Positions 15,741 to 29,200 of a stretch of DNA of 53,025 nucleotides are shown one piece after another. The position numbers were made by a program, and so were the translations under genes. The notes below the pieces were generated by a model. That model ran no database searches. It was given only the letters and a program-made list of their open reading frames with translations, and was not told the origin of the DNA. Source of the DNA: UBA1181 sp045617845 (GTDB lineage: Bacteria; Bacteroidota; Bacteroidia; Bacteroidales; Paludibacteraceae); assembly GCA_045617845.1 (NCBI GenBank), contig JAZLJL010000033.1:1-53025 (forward strand), read 5' to 3'. How positions within the stretch are numbered: the first letter of the stretch is position 1; each line of letters opens with the position of its first letter.

Positions 15741-17483
15741 TCAACGGGAGACGAGGACGACAAAACGTTCCTTCACCCTATCTCCACGGGGATGGATAGC
15801 CTCAACCACGACAACATAAACCGTAGGAGGCACCAAAGCGCCACCATCCGACCGTCCATCCCAAAGGAGTTCTCCGACGACAGACAAAGCCGACGACCGG
15901 GCAAGCGTCGCCACAAGCGTACCATTCAAAGAAAAGACGCGGACATCAGCCAAATAACCAGGCTTGTCCATCGAGTAACGTAAATGCCAGCAACCCTGTT
16001 CATCCAAGGAAGGGGAACAGATGCGGTCCGCATCGAAGAAGATATCATCGACAGCCATCATAGACTGGTTCTCCACACCCGGGGAAGCGTACCCCGTCAC
16101 AGGAGAGGCGGAAGACCACGAAGAGCCATCCAACGAGACACGTTCCAAAGAGACGCCAACTCCCTTATCAGGGACTCCCTCCACATGCATATCGGGGGAG
16201 AAACAAGCCTCGTCGACCAACAAAGAATCACCTAGGCGGTAAAGGGAGACACAGCCACCGGAATTATTCATGGCGGGCATGTTCGGCATCGTGACGAAAG
16301 ATTCCCAACCAGGACATTGGCAAAGAGCGCAAACCTTCTCAGGACTTTTAGTCAACACCCGATATTCACCAGGGAATATCAAGGAAGAAGAAGAGATAAT
16401 ACGCTTCCCATAATTAGGGGAAGCGTCCATCTTACAGGAAGCGAAAGAGAGCGTCGACAAATCCAAGACCTTGTCGGAGACGTTAACCACCTCGACGAAC
16501 TCCGCCCCATCACCCAAAGGAGCGAACATTATCTCCGTAAATATCAAATCATTAAGTTCCGCCTCGGAAGGCAAGCCAAAAGACCAGGCGGTATCCAACA
16601 AGTTACCCGAGAAATCTGATAGATGCGCCAAAGATATCTCATACCGTTTTTTCTCATGCAATGGTTCGCTAAGAGAGAAAGACAAAAGTTGGCAAGAGGG
16701 ATCATAAGAAGGAGTAGAGTCAAACCCATCCGGCACCCAGAAAGAGGAGCCTGCCAAAGAAACAGGCTCACTCATCTCGCAGAAGAACATGGAATCCGAG
16801 AACCAAGAGCGGACGACACGGGGAGGAATCTCGTCCAAAGCAGGCTCACCCACGACAGACCAATCAGAGAAAGAGAACGTATTCGCTTTAGATTTTGGAT
16901 ATTTACAATAAATACCGGAAAAGGATGAGGACGTCAGTGAAGTGTCGACCACAGAGAACTCCTCAGAGAAAGAGAGTTCATCATTCAGTTTGGAGGAAAC
17001 GGTCCACAAGCCATAAGCATCACGTGCCACCAACAAATCCACATGAAGGAACTTCTCTCCGCTATTCGGGCGCAAACGCATCGTATCGCTCGTCGCCAAG
17101 GTAACGACCTTGCCGTTACTATTGCAAAAGCATAAGGAAATCTGCCGTTTTGAATCACCCACGCGAAGGAAATAGCCACTAGAGGAGCCATCGGGAGAAG
17201 AAGAACCATTCGCCAAATAGAAACGGGCGAAACAAGAGTTGGTCGGTTCCGTCATGGAGAGGGAAAGGCGCCATTCCGTATCGGCGAGAGCGGTGGACGG
17301 AGCAAACAAATAGCTTTCTCCAGCGGCGACGTTAGACGAAGTGAGCAGACCATCGGAGAGAGAAAAGAGGTCATAAGTACCTGAGCAGCAAGAAGGAATA
17401 GAATCGTCAGAGAAACGCACATTCAATTGGGCGAAGGCAAAACAAGGGCACAAAAGAGCCAATACAAACAAAATTTTCTTCAT
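15741..17483 (-). CDS. Secreted lamin-tail-domain protein
   Basis: A 580-residue protein with signal MKKILFVLALLCPCFAFA cleaved before QLNV. It is Ser-rich throughout. A lamin-tail (LTD) domain begins around residue 310 (LNDLIFTEIMFAPLGDGAEFVEVVN), a beta-sandwich common in exported Bacteroidota proteins. The C-terminus (LLWDGRSDGG, TVYVVVVEA) resembles the FlgD-like/Ig fold found at secretion C-termini, though no YPNP sorting motif is present. The role is probably extracellular or surface binding. Confidence 0.75.
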   Translation of the reverse strand: MKKILFVLALLCPCFAFAQLNVRFSDDSIPSCCSGTYDLFSLSDGLLTSSNVAAGESYLFAPSTALADTEWRLSLSMTEPTNSCFARFYLANGSSSPDGSSSGYFLRVGDSKRQISLCFCNSNGKVVTLATSDTMRLRPNSGEKFLHVDLLVARDAYGLWTVSSKLNDELSFSEEFSVVDTSLTSSSFSGIYCKYPKSKANTFSFSDWSVVGEPALDEIPPRVVRSWFSDSMFFCEMSEPVSLAGSSFWVPDGFDSTPSYDPSCQLLSFSLSEPLHEKKRYEISLAHLSDFSGNLLDTAWSFGLPSEAELNDLIFTEIMFAPLGDGAEFVEVVNVSDKVLDLSTLSFASCKMDASPNYGKRIISSSSLIFPGEYRVLTKSPEKVCALCQCPGWESFVTMPNMPAMNNSGGCVSLYRLGDSLLVDEACFSPDMHVEGVPDKGVGVSLERVSLDGSSWSSASPVTGYASPGVENQSMMAVDDIFFDADRICSPSLDEQGCWHLRYSMDKPGYLADVRVFSLNGTLVATLARSSALSVVGELLWDGRSDGGALVPPTVYVVVVEAIHPRGDRVKERFVVLVSR

Positions 17484-17533
17484 TTTAACTATAACTTTTA
17501 CAATTAATTATTACAAGTAAACCGCAAACAAAT

Positions 17534-17541
17534 TATCTTTG
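17534..17541 (+). promoter_or_regulatory. -7 box for asd
   Basis: TATCTTTG followed by C is an exact TAnnTTTG match. A TTAC sits 19 nt upstream in the -33 position (TTTG expected). It implies a leader of about 75 nt. Confidence 0.55.
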
Positions 17542-17624
17542 CACTAATTTTGAGGGAAAGGCAAACGGCAATCCCGGACACAAAATTATAAAAAATATTC
17601 ACAATAATATCATAAAATAGTAAA

Positions 17625-18635
17625 ATGAGAGTAGCAATCGTTGGAACAAGCGGCGCAGTAGGACAAGAATTTCTCCGCGTATTAGCAGAGCGTAATTTCC
17701 CGCTGGATGATTTAGTCCTTTTCGGATCATCAAGAAGTGCAGGACGCACATACGAATTCAAAGGCAAACAATACACCGTCAAAGAGTTGAAGCACAATGA
17801 TGACTTCAAAGGTATTGACATCGCCTTCACATCCGCAGGAGCGAGCATTTCTAAAGAATTCGCAGAAGACATCACCAAATACGGCGCAGTGATGATTGAC
17901 AACTCCAGCGCATTCCGTATGGACGAGCAAGTTCCGTTGGTAGTGCCTGAGTGCAACGCGGAGGACGCATTGAACCGTCCACGCAACATCATCGCCAATC
18001 CAAACTGCACCACCATCATGATGGTAGTCGCATTGCAACCATTGGAGAAGATCAGCCACATCAAGCGCATCCACATCTCAAGTTATCAAGCTGCCAGCGG
18101 CGCAGGAGCATCGGCAATGGCGGAATTGGAACAACAATACAGAGAAGTATTGGACGGGAAGCCAGTGACTGTCAATAAATTCGCTTATCAATTGGCATAC
18201 AACGTCATCCCTCAAATCGATGTCTTCACAGACAACGGTTACACCAAAGAGGAGATGAAGATGTTCAACGAGACCAAGAAAATCATGCACAGCGACGTCG
18301 CATGTTCAGCCATGTGCGTGCGTGTGCCTTCATTACGTTCCCACTCGGAAGCCATCTGGGTTGAGACAGAGAAGCCAATCAGCGTAGAGCAAGCACAAAA
18401 GGCGTTCGCAGAGGGAGAAGGACTCCAATTGATGGACGATCCTGCTAACAAGAAATATCCTATGCCTCTCTTCTTAGCAGGCAAGGACGACGTGTACGTA
18501 GGCCGTGTGCGTAAAGACTTGGCAAACGAAAACGGATTGACTTTCTGGATTGTGGGTGACCAAATCAAGAAGGGAGCGGCATTGAACGCAGTACAAATCG
18601 CAGAATACCTCATCAAGGTAGGAAACGTGAAATAA
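17625..18635 (+). CDS. asd: Aspartate-semialdehyde dehydrogenase
   Basis: 336 residues with the NADP-binding GTSGAVGQEFLRVL at the N-terminus, FGSSRSAG, the active-site C128 in NPNCTT, and the conserved SYQAASGAGA segment. The late His in RSHSEAIWVE fits the catalytic base. It reduces aspartyl phosphate to aspartate semialdehyde for Lys, diaminopimelate, Thr and Met synthesis. Single-gene unit with its own promoter and terminator. Confidence 0.97.
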   Translation: MRVAIVGTSGAVGQEFLRVLAERNFPLDDLVLFGSSRSAGRTYEFKGKQYTVKELKHNDDFKGIDIAFTSAGASISKEFAEDITKYGAVMIDNSSAFRMDEQVPLVVPECNAEDALNRPRNIIANPNCTTIMMVVALQPLEKISHIKRIHISSYQAASGAGASAMAELEQQYREVLDGKPVTVNKFAYQLAYNVIPQIDVFTDNGYTKEEMKMFNETKKIMHSDVACSAMCVRVPSLRSHSEAIWVETEKPISVEQAQKAFAEGEGLQLMDDPANKKYPMPLFLAGKDDVYVGRVRKDLANENGLTFWIVGDQIKKGAALNAVQIAEYLIKVGNVK

Positions 18636-18656
18636 TCAATTTTCTCAATAAAGGGT

Positions 18657-18687
18657 AAAGCGCATCGGAAACGGTGCGCTTTTTTTG
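18657..18687 (+). terminator. Terminator after asd
   Basis: AAAGCGCA and TGCGCTTT form a perfect stem with a 9-nt loop, followed by TTTTT. It lies 22 nt after the asd stop. Confidence 0.85.
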
Positions 18688-18874
18688 TGTGAGTTTGTAA
18701 TTTATTCAAGCGTCGGAAACGCAGTTACAGACAAAACGAAGCGAGGGAAGGAAGGCCACCTTACGATTTCAAATAGTCAAAAAAAATGTCCGGTAGTCCT
18801 CCCCACAAAAGGGGAAGACAAACCAAACATATATAAGAAAGAGGACAGGAAGGGAGCGACAACAAGTTTTAAAA

Positions 18875-20236
18875 TTACTTGACGATAATTTCTATACGTC
18901 TATTCTTGCGTCGGTTCTCCTCAGAGGTATTAGGCACCAAAGGTTCAGAGGAACCCTTACTTCTAGCCATCACGCGGTTGATAGGGCAACCAGCCTTAAT
19001 AAGCAACTTACGCATAGCCTCCGAACGTTGCATACCAAGTTCTATATTCTTCGCCTCAGAACCCAAGTTGCAAGTATGGCCCCAAATAATAACCTTACGA
19101 CCCGGAGTCGTTTTGATATAATGAGTCAGGTCATTGATATAATTTTGGATTTCATCATTCATTTCGACGACAGCCTCACCCAATTTGAATTCGACCTTCA
19201 CGTTCTTATTCAACCACTTGACGACCTCCTTCACATTAGCAAGCTCACGAGCCTTACGTTCCTCCTCCTGTTGAGCCAATTGACGGGCGATACGCAAAAC
19301 CTCCTCGATTTCATCCTGTTCAAACTTCTTGATTTCGGCTTCGATAGACTCCTGGTCCTCATTATCCATATCAAGTTCATGCTGCATCTCAGGCAAAGGG
19401 TAAATACGAGGCAAGCCAAAAGTGACACCAACTTTAAGACCAGCGGCGATCGGATGGACCTTATCGACACGATCGGAAGAGACGACACCACTATAAGTCT
19501 TGTTGTCAAAAAGAAGAGGATGGCTCTCTGTCGCCAAATTAGTAAAGCCATAGCTAAAGAAAAGCCCCATATAGAGACTCACATCGGTATGGCTAAAAGA
19601 ACGAAGAACGCCAGCGTCCACAAAAATGGCGCCACCAAAACGGCGTAAGTCAGCCTCACCCTTGCAGTCATCTTCAGTAAAGAAACCATGTTGCGGCAAA
19701 TTACTATATTCCACATTGGTACGACGTTCGAAGTAACCCTTCGTCTCAAGCGTACCATCCAAGATTTCATACTTATTAGAGACAGGAATGTAGAATTTAA
19801 GGCCTGCGCTTCCCAAGAGACTCCACATAGGGCGGATTTCATGTTGATAGAAAGCAGCCACAGGCACTTCCAGATTAACGATGCGTTGTTTTTCCTTCCA
19901 ATCGTTGAAAAAGACCCTATATTCGTACTTTTCACCATTCTGATCATCGACAGCCATATGGGAAAGACGATAATCGCCATAGAAAGACTTAGCGTTATAC
20001 CAACTCACGCCCAAGCCCAAGCCTGCGCTCCAATGCTCATCGATCACATGACGATAATCCACATTCACCTCCATTCCCAAACCAGGTGTGAAATCGCCAC
20101 CCTTAGGAGAGAATTGAACGGAATGCAATCCGCCACCTACGGTCAAGTCTAAAAAACGATCGTAAGTTTGAGCCTGCGTCGTCAAGCAAAACGAAGCGAG
20201 CAAACCCAATAATATCAATCCTTTTCTCATCCTCAT
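18875..20236 (-). CDS. OmpA-family outer-membrane protein (barrel plus peptidoglycan-binding domain)
   Basis: A 453-residue protein from MRMRKGLILLGLLASFCL; the signal is cleaved after TTQA. About residues 20-290 form a barrel of amphipathic strands (LDLTVGGGLHSV, SAGLGLGVSW). An acidic, charged helix follows (EDQESIEAEIKKFEQDEIEE). The last 120 residues are an OmpA-like domain ending GSSEPLVPNTSEENRRKNRR, which holds the protein to the cell wall. It starts only 54 nt after the giant surface protein gene, so it may be an anchor or secretion partner for that protein. The longer ORF start at 20278 is unlikely. Confidence 0.85.
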   Translation of the reverse strand: MRMRKGLILLGLLASFCLTTQAQTYDRFLDLTVGGGLHSVQFSPKGGDFTPGLGMEVNVDYRHVIDEHWSAGLGLGVSWYNAKSFYGDYRLSHMAVDDQNGEKYEYRVFFNDWKEKQRIVNLEVPVAAFYQHEIRPMWSLLGSAGLKFYIPVSNKYEILDGTLETKGYFERRTNVEYSNLPQHGFFTEDDCKGEADLRRFGGAIFVDAGVLRSFSHTDVSLYMGLFFSYGFTNLATESHPLLFDNKTYSGVVSSDRVDKVHPIAAGLKVGVTFGLPRIYPLPEMQHELDMDNEDQESIEAEIKKFEQDEIEEVLRIARQLAQQEEERKARELANVKEVVKWLNKNVKVEFKLGEAVVEMNDEIQNYINDLTHYIKTTPGRKVIIWGHTCNLGSEAKNIELGMQRSEAMRKLLIKAGCPINRVMARSKGSSEPLVPNTSEENRRKNRRIEIIVK

Positions 20237-20290
20237 ATCTTCTCTATTTCTTAATAGTTCAAAAAAACACATGGACAATTACCAAGTCCA

Positions 20291-23200
20291 TTATCTCTTT
20301 ATCTCCTTCACCGTCAAGCCATCAACATTCACGACATAAGTACCAGCTGGGTAATTGCCCAAATACAATTGCGCCTTACGACCGGTGAATGTGGAAGTAT
20401 AGACGACGACACCAGAAGCGTTGGTCACAGATATCGTATGGACAGAACCATTATCCACGTTCAACTCAGCCGTCGCGTTATCGGAAGTAGGATTAGGATA
20501 AACGGAAAGTGTAGTGTTAAGACCATAATCGAACCACTTCTTGCACGTGCGGAGTTTGTCTCCGTCGACAGTCATCACCTCCAAATAATAGTTACCAGTT
20601 AAACCTTTCTTCTCACAATAATAAGGTTCAGTGGCGCCACTAATCTTCACATCGTTATGGAACCATTGATATTCCGTAAAGAGGTTTTCGGTATTGACGA
20701 CAGAGACAACATCCTTCCAGATATCCGTCAAGTATTCGTTAGACAGATTTACATTCAATTCGACATCAAAGAACGGAGTGACAGAATTGATGGAATTCTT
20801 GAATTGGACACTAGCGCGATATACCCCAGCAGGGCAATCAGGTATAACAACCCGCACTTCATTATCCACATCAATCCTAGAGAAATCAACATCGACGAAT
20901 CCGGCGAGTTTAGCCTCTTCACTGTAAACGATCCTATATTCAGTTGGTGCCTCAGAATTCAGCAAAGTATATCGGATGACATCAATAGAGTTAGGGCAAT
21001 AACCGAAACTAGGAGCGATCAACGTATCGACCATCATTTCATCGATATCCTTAGCGAACAATGCGGAAATCACCGTATCGGAAGAGACGACTAAATGGAT
21101 GGAATCCGTAGCGTTTCCATCACCCCAACTTACAAAATGGAAACCATTGTTAGGGATAGCGAAAAGGTTTATTTCCGCTCCATAAGGATAATCTCCATTT
21201 CCAATTACCTTACCGACATTACCATTGACCTTAGCGATCACCGAGAAAATCTTAGGTGAGAACAAAGCAGTAATCATGGTATCGTGGGAAGGGATGACCA
21301 AAGGAAGGTCAATATCCCATCCGACAAAGTCGTAGCCAATCTTCGTTGGATACAAAGAATCTAGTTGTTGAGGAAGGATGGAATCCCTGAAATGAACCGG
21401 CAAAACAGTCAACGTATCGAAATCACTCACCACAGTCACGAAATAAACGCTTGGAGTGAATCTAGGAGCGAACGAAGAATCGCCGGTGACAACCACCAAA
21501 CGAGGATTGGATCTATCACCATCAGTCCAAGACACGAATCGGTAGCCTTCATCTGCGACAGCCTGCAAAGTGATGGTATCACCATAAAGGGCATATTGGT
21601 CAAAATCGACCAACACCATACCATTCTCGACCGTAGAGTCCACATCAATCTTAAAGGCCTTTCTAATCCACTGAGCCTCCAAGGTCACATCATCAGCGCC
21701 TACAACCAAAGGCAAAGCAGGCTCCCAACCAATAAAGTCATAACCGACCTTTTCAGGAATAATATTCAACAAAGAATCGGTAATAGTGTCACCATAAGCG
21801 ACAACAATATTCAATAACGTATCGCCATCGGCCAAGACAACGAAGTCATAAGTATTTGGCATAAAGACAGGGAACAAAGAGGTGTCACCCACGATGACAA
21901 CCTGACGTGGATTAGTCGTATCACCATCATTCCAAGCAATAAAATGATAACCCTCATAAGGTTCAACAATTAAAGAAACCGTATCACCATAAGTAAGAGG
22001 CGAGACGAAATCCGGAACGATTTTACCATTATCGAACAAGGTATCAAGCGTAAAGTCGATCAACTTCTTGGTCCACTGCGCATCGATAGTAACGTCATCC
22101 GCATTGACGACAATCGGCAAAGAAGGAGACCATCCGGCGAAATCGCAACATTCCTTTTCCAAAGAGACAGACACCATAGAATCGGTAATCGTATCACCAT
22201 GGTAAATAGGGAGAATCGTAACGATAGAATCCTCGTTCATAACAAAGAGTTGATACTTGTTTGGAGCGAAGACCGGAGACATAACCGTATCACTCACCAT
22301 AACGACAGTCCGCGGATTAACCGTGTCACCATCCATCCATGAGACGAAATGATAGCCCTCTGCAGCGGCAGCAGTCAGCCTTACCGTATCACCGCATGCG
22401 ATAGGATTAGACTTGTCGACGCTGACCGACCCATCGAAGAGCACAGAATCAGCAGACAAAGAGAACATCTTTTGAACGAATTGAGCCTCAACGACGACAT
22501 CAGCGGCACCGACCGTAAGAGGAAGGGAAGGATACCAACTAGAGAAACCATAACAATCCTTCTCCGGAGTCACGTCACACATTGCGTCCGTAACCGTATC
22601 GCCGAAATAGACTGGCATACTCTTCAACGTATCACCTTCGCTCAAGAAGAATAAGCGGTATTGGTTTGGCGAGAAGATTGGAGCGAGAGAAGTATCCCCT
22701 TCGACAACTATTACGCGAGGATTTGTGGTGTCGCCGTCACTCCATGATTCGAAATGATAACCTTCCGCAGGTTCAACCGTGAGCATAATGGTATCGCCAT
22801 AAGAAACAGGATTCTCAAAATCGGCGATTACTTTACCGGCATCGGACAACGTATCGACGGTGACGTCAAAATTCTTCTTGGTGAATTGAGCTTCAATAAC
22901 CACATCACCATCTGCGGCAATCACAGGAAGGGAAGGAGTCCAATCCGTGAAATCATAACCAATCTTCGTAGGGGTAACGGTTATATCCCGCAAAGAAAAC
23001 GTATCGCCAAATGCGATAGGCTCAGCCATCAACGTATCGCCGTCACTCATCACGATCAACAAATGTTGGTTAGGAGCGAAGGTCGCAGAATAAGAAGTAT
23101 CAGAGACGATGGTCACACGGAGAGGGTTCATGACAGAACCATCAGACCAAGCCACGAAATGGTAACCCACTGAAGGGACAGCAGTCATCGAAACAATCGT

Positions 23201-26200
23201 TCCGAAAGGAACTGGATTTTCGAAAGCTTTAGTTATACTACCACCAACAATTGCGGTATCGACCTCAACTTCATACATTTTTTTGTTCCATTGCGCCATA
23301 AGCACAACATCGGAATCACCAGCCACAAGAGGAAGTTCCGGCAGCCAACCTGCGAAATCATATCCGCGTTTTTCAGGAGAGACAGTGATCAAATCGTCAG
23401 AGATGGTATCACCGAAGAGAACCGGAATCGTATCCAATCCGATCTCACCATCCATCAAATAGACATAATGGGAATTCGCTTCGAAAATCGCAGAGAAAGC
23501 GGAATCGGAAACAACTACTACCTCACGAGGATCAGTCACTTCACCATCACTCCAAGAAACAAAATGATAGCCATCCTTAGGAGCGACAACGAGATGGATA
23601 GTATCTCCAAATCCAACAGGATTCTTAAAATCAGTAAGTATGATTCCACCCACTATGGAAGAATCCACAGAAACAATATATTCATCCTTCGACCATTGAG
23701 CGACAACAGCGGCGTCATAAGCACCCATCACCATAGGGAGGACAGGCGACCAGCCCACAAACGTATAACCCTCCTTAAAGAGTTTCACATCCAACATATC
23801 ATCCTTGACGGTATCACCATAAAGGAGATGCAATGTATCCAAGACGACACCATCGCTCAACACATACAAATCATAGTTGTTTGCCCCATAAAGAGGAGTG
23901 AACGAGCTGTCACTGACCACGACAACCGCACGAGGATTCGTCGTATCACCATCACTCCAAGAGGTGAAATGATAACCTTCAGCAGGAGCGACAGACAATG
24001 TAATTGTATCAGAATAAGCGACAGGATTCTCAAAATCCTTAGTCACCACACCCATCATAGAAGTAGTGTCGACATTGACGATAAACATTTGTTTGCTCCA
24101 CTGAACCTCTACTATCAAGTCAGAAGCGTCCATCTCCAACGGAAGAGAAGGAGACCAGCCCACGAAATCATAACCGACCTTCGGACCAACCGTTGGCATC
24201 ATAACGTCCGTCACAGAGTCGCCAAACAATACAGGGATCGTATCTAAGGCAAGTTCGCCATCCATCACAAACACATTATATGAATTCGGTTCGAAAGAAG
24301 CGGAGAACAAAGTATCGCTAGACAAATGGAAAGTATAAGGATTAATGAGGATGGAATCGTTCCAAGCCACGAAATGGTAGCCTTTGTTCGCAAGTGCCTC
24401 GATCGTCACATCCGTACCCAAAGCATAAACGCCGGCGCCAGATGTGGTTCCCATCGCAGTGTCAGAAGAGAGAAGAGTCACCTCGAAATCGCTCGGACCA
24501 GCCAAAATAGTCACGATTTGAATCTCGGATGCAGCATAATATTCAGATTCAGGGAATCTGACATAATAAGTACCAGGAGAGAACAACGAATCAGGATTCG
24601 TGACCATAACGAAGTTCGTATCACTCTCGTCATGAATCTCCATCATCGTGGACAAATCCAAGAGACGGCCATCATTCATGCCAAAGGCAGACTCATTGAC
24701 AGGCGTGACATTAGGGATGTCCTGACTGATTTTGGTGACCACCAAGAACCCTCTTATGATGACAATATCGTAATTATCACTAACTGAATCGTTAGCAAAA
24801 TCAAAGACAATCCTATTCAAAACATAGCCAGGTTCGGTGATTTCACCGACGGCATGCGCGCTTAACAAATCCCCTTCGATAAATCCGTCACCGATAATCC
24901 TAACGCTATCATAGACAAGCGGTGTACCATCATACTCTCTCGTACTATCGCCGGCGGCGAGAGTCACTTGACGGAGTTTGATAACGCCAGGAAGTTGTTC
25001 ATCTTCAATAGCATAATTAGCCACATCGTCTCCAGTCAACGTAAATGAAACAGAGACAACCTTATCCGTACCGATTTGCGCACTATTGTATTTTGCGGCA
25101 ATCGTATTGAGACGGACATCATCGTCACCTATCACACCCACCAAAGCACTATCGGTAGACAAGGAAAGGACAGTGTCCGTACCATCATAAGCCTTCGTAA
25201 GATTGATGTCGTAAGAATCAAGCACCAAATATTTAACGGAGACATTTATCGTCTTTTCAGATGAAGGGATCGCAGCCGCGCCCTCAGGCGTAAATTGCGC
25301 TTGGAGGATATGTGTTCCCACAGGAATGACAAAACCGGAATCGACAGGCAAGCCATCTACAAGATAGGTTATCACGCCCGTCAATGGTTGGTCGATTTCC
25401 ACCGACGGATTCACACCTACAACCGCGGATCCATAAGTAGCATCCGCCAACGTCCATGAGAAGGTAACGTCAGGTTCCAGTATATTCGCCTTCACCGTAT
25501 CCGATTTGACGGTATAGTTATCCGCATCAGGTCCTGACAATTGATAGGTAACATAGACATCCGTACCATTGCCTATCGTATCGCTTGAGAAATAAGCTGA
25601 CAAAAGAGCGACGGAGACGGAATCAGGAGCAACGACAGGAGATAATACACCAACTACGGCAGAAGCGTCGAGGGTCCCGTCATAACTCTTATCCAACGCA
25701 GTGGTACCATCCACATGAAGAAGATAAGGAAGAATTTCTCCGTCCGTCACATAGACAGAATCAGAGATCACGTAATTGGCGATGTCCTCACCCTCTAGGC
25801 TATAAGCGACAATTATAGAGGAAGCGGCTGTCGTAAACGTGTCATAGTGAGCGACTGCTGAGACAGCCACATCTTCGTCTCCGACGACACCAAGGATAGT
25901 GTCAACAGCGACAGAAGCCGATACAGTACGGTCGTACACCTTAGACTGAACGACATCCGGCACAACAACAATTGGAGCCTTATTAATGGTAATCTTCCAA
26001 TTCTTCAGTTCAACATGGGTATAATTAGGATTTAAGATATCAATCCTTACGTCATAAACACCAGCATTGATTGGAGGGAAGAAAGACCAAGAGTTCTCTT
26101 CTCCATCCTCATCCCTATAGTAGACACGATAGTCAACGTCCAATACGAAATTCAAAGCGGAGTCTACTTCGAAATTAGCCGGATGCGTCTTCCCATCATA

Positions 26201-29200
26201 GGTAAGGAACGTATCCCGCAAAATGAACTTGGTTTCATCCAATTGGCGGGAGAAAATTGACCATACCAAAGAATCGTTAGCAGGCAATTTGAAATTACGG
26301 TTATCCAATCCCAGCACCCTCGCCACATAGTCACCAACCTCAACAGCGGAATCGTTTGCGTATGCGGTTATATGGAGGGTTGAGACATGAAGATCCGTCA
26401 CAACAGAAGCGGAAACACCATGTTTGTTACCGTCATATTCGAACGAGTCAGGCGTACTCCATACCAAAGAGACCTCCTTCGGAAGAATGACACCCTTGTC
26501 ATACACAGCATTGTCATACGCCAAAACATAATTACCGCTTTGCGGGCCCGACAACGAATAAGAGATAGTCACCTTCTTATTGGAGCCAACAGAAGCGTTG
26601 TTATACTTCGCCGTAGCGACGACCTCGACGGAATCGCCAGGAGCCTTGAAGGAAAGTGCGTTCACCAACACGGTAGCTTTATTGTTTCCATCATATTCCT
26701 TTTCCAAGACCGTGGAATCGGCAATGGAGACGACGGCAGGAAGGATAGAGAAGTTCACCTCGTAATCCGTGAATTCGAAATTACCGCCTTCTTGGGACTT
26801 CACTGCGATATGAGCCACATCATTACCGACGTTCACATTGTTCGAACAGAAAATAGCATAATCGGACATTGGGTTCAAGACATTTCCACCGACGGTAATC
26901 GTAGCGGTCGGGCAATGCTCATTTCCGTCATAGACGAAAACCGTGTCATTCCAAACAATATCGTTCGTAGTGATCTCAATCGGTTTTGGCGTAACGACCA
27001 AATCACCGAATTGCAAGCCAACCAGATAATTGTCTTTTTCAAAGACGACTGAGATTTTGTTCTTGCTGCTTCCCACATTCGTCTGTGAGCCTAAGAAAGA
27101 CAAGGTATATTTGTCGCCAGGCAATAATCTGGAAGAATCCGCTATGGAAGCGTTCTCACAAGTTAACGGTTCCCCGTCAAATATCTTCTCGCAAGAACCG
27201 GTTTGGAAAATGATGCTTCGCTTGCCGATAGAGAAATAGAGAGTATCCGTTTCGATCATATAATTACCACCCGTTTTCCCCGAGACGATCGCCATAGCGG
27301 AATCACCAGCGTCCACGTTATTCTGGTACTCGACAGAGTAATCGGAATCGGTCAGCGTCAATTCACCCAACTTAACGGTAACGGCAGGTTCATGCGCAGT
27401 TTGGTCATAAGTGTATGCGACATTTTCAAGAGTCAGGTCAGCCTTGACGTACACGGAATAGATTGTCCACTCATGAGATGCATCAGTCGGAAGTTGATAA
27501 TTGGAGTTATCCAACGATAGAGCCTTCGCCTCATATACACCCGCATCACTGGCGACGTTATCGCTATAGGAAACGACATTGACCACATCCTCGCCTATCG
27601 CATTCGTGACAGAAGCGTACACGCTCTTGGATGCGCCGTCGTAAGGGAAGGAATCAGGAGTCGACCAAGACAAGCTAACCGTCAAAGGCGTGATGACACC
27701 TATGTTCAACTCCTCGGAAGCAGGAGATAAGAAATAATTGTCTTTATCGTCACCCGACAACTCGTAGGAGAGAGCGACAGTCTTGTCCACTCCGGCATTC
27801 GCATCCTCGAACGATGCTGTCGCGATCACTTGCACATTATCTCCAGGCACCAAGCCTGAAACAGCAGCGACGGAAACCGTAGCTGTCTCAGTACCATCAT
27901 ATATCTTGGAAGCCACGTTCTTATCAGTAACCGTAACAGGAGCCGGCGTAATGGAGAAACGTCCGATATAGTCGGCGAACTCAAAATCACCACCCTCTTT
28001 CATCGTCACAACCGCAAGAGCGCTTTTCTCACCCGCCTTGACATTGTCAGAGCAGGTGATGGAGAAATCAGACGCGGGATCCATTGATACTCCATCAATC
28101 GTAATGGTAGCGTCAGGACAATGGGCGGCCCCATCATAGACAAAAGAGGTATCGCTCCAAACGACATTCGAGTCTGTGATAACAACCGATCTCCGAGTCA
28201 CAGTCAAATCACCGAAATTGATTGTCACATGATAGTTCGTGGTATCCATATCAACCGTAAACACATTCGGTTTCGTTCCCACATTGGTGAGGGAATCCAG
28301 ATAGGTCACCGAATAAGAATCTTCCGGTAAAACGCCATCGCCTTGAATAGACTCAAGACGTTCGCAATACAGAGGCGTTCCGTCGTATACCTTATTACAA
28401 GAAGAAGATTGGAATACTATATTTCTCTTCGCAATAGAAAAGAAAGCGGTATCATCTTTAATCGTATAATTTCCTCCACTCTTCCCCTCGACAATAACCA
28501 TAGCAGAATCACCCGCGGCAATATTATTTTCATAACGGACAGAATAATACTCCGTATTTAACGGATTGCCCTCCACCTTGACAACCACAGACGGTTCATG
28601 GGCGGTGGCGTCATACAAATAAGAATCGTCGGACAACAGGATGTCATAATCACCCGAATAAATCACCGGAGTAATCGTGAGCACACCATATTCGACCGTC
28701 ACATCATAATTCGAAAGGGTAAGACCCGGACCTGGCTCATAAGAGAACGTGTTGTCCACGCTCCCCGCATCCGTGATAGATGGAAAATCCGAATAAAGGA
28801 ACGCATCCACACCAGCGAGGCTACCGGACGAGACAGCCACCGTAGGGGCTGACAAAGGAGCGCCATCATATTGCTTCGAAGCGGAAGAAGAAGACAAAGT
28901 GATTGAACGAGGAGTGACAATCAACGTATCATAAATAGCTGTAACGACATAGTTGGAAAGGGAGGTACCCGCAGCCGCACTATATGAGAACGTATTCAAA
29001 ACCGTATCCGCATTAATCAATGACGCGAACGAACCGAAAACGAACCTATCGGTTCCAATCAAGCTATCGCCCACAAAAGAGACCGAAGGAGCTGTCAGTG
29101 CGGTTCCGTCATAAACCTTCTCCGCGGAAACCGATTTAACCGTGACAGGACGAGGCAACACATTGAATGTGACATTCTTCACCTCTTCCACCAAATAACC

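Noticed and set aside
17504..18076. A 190-codon minus-strand ORF opposite asd.
   Set aside because: It is a shadow of asd; asd has all family motifs and its own promoter and terminator.
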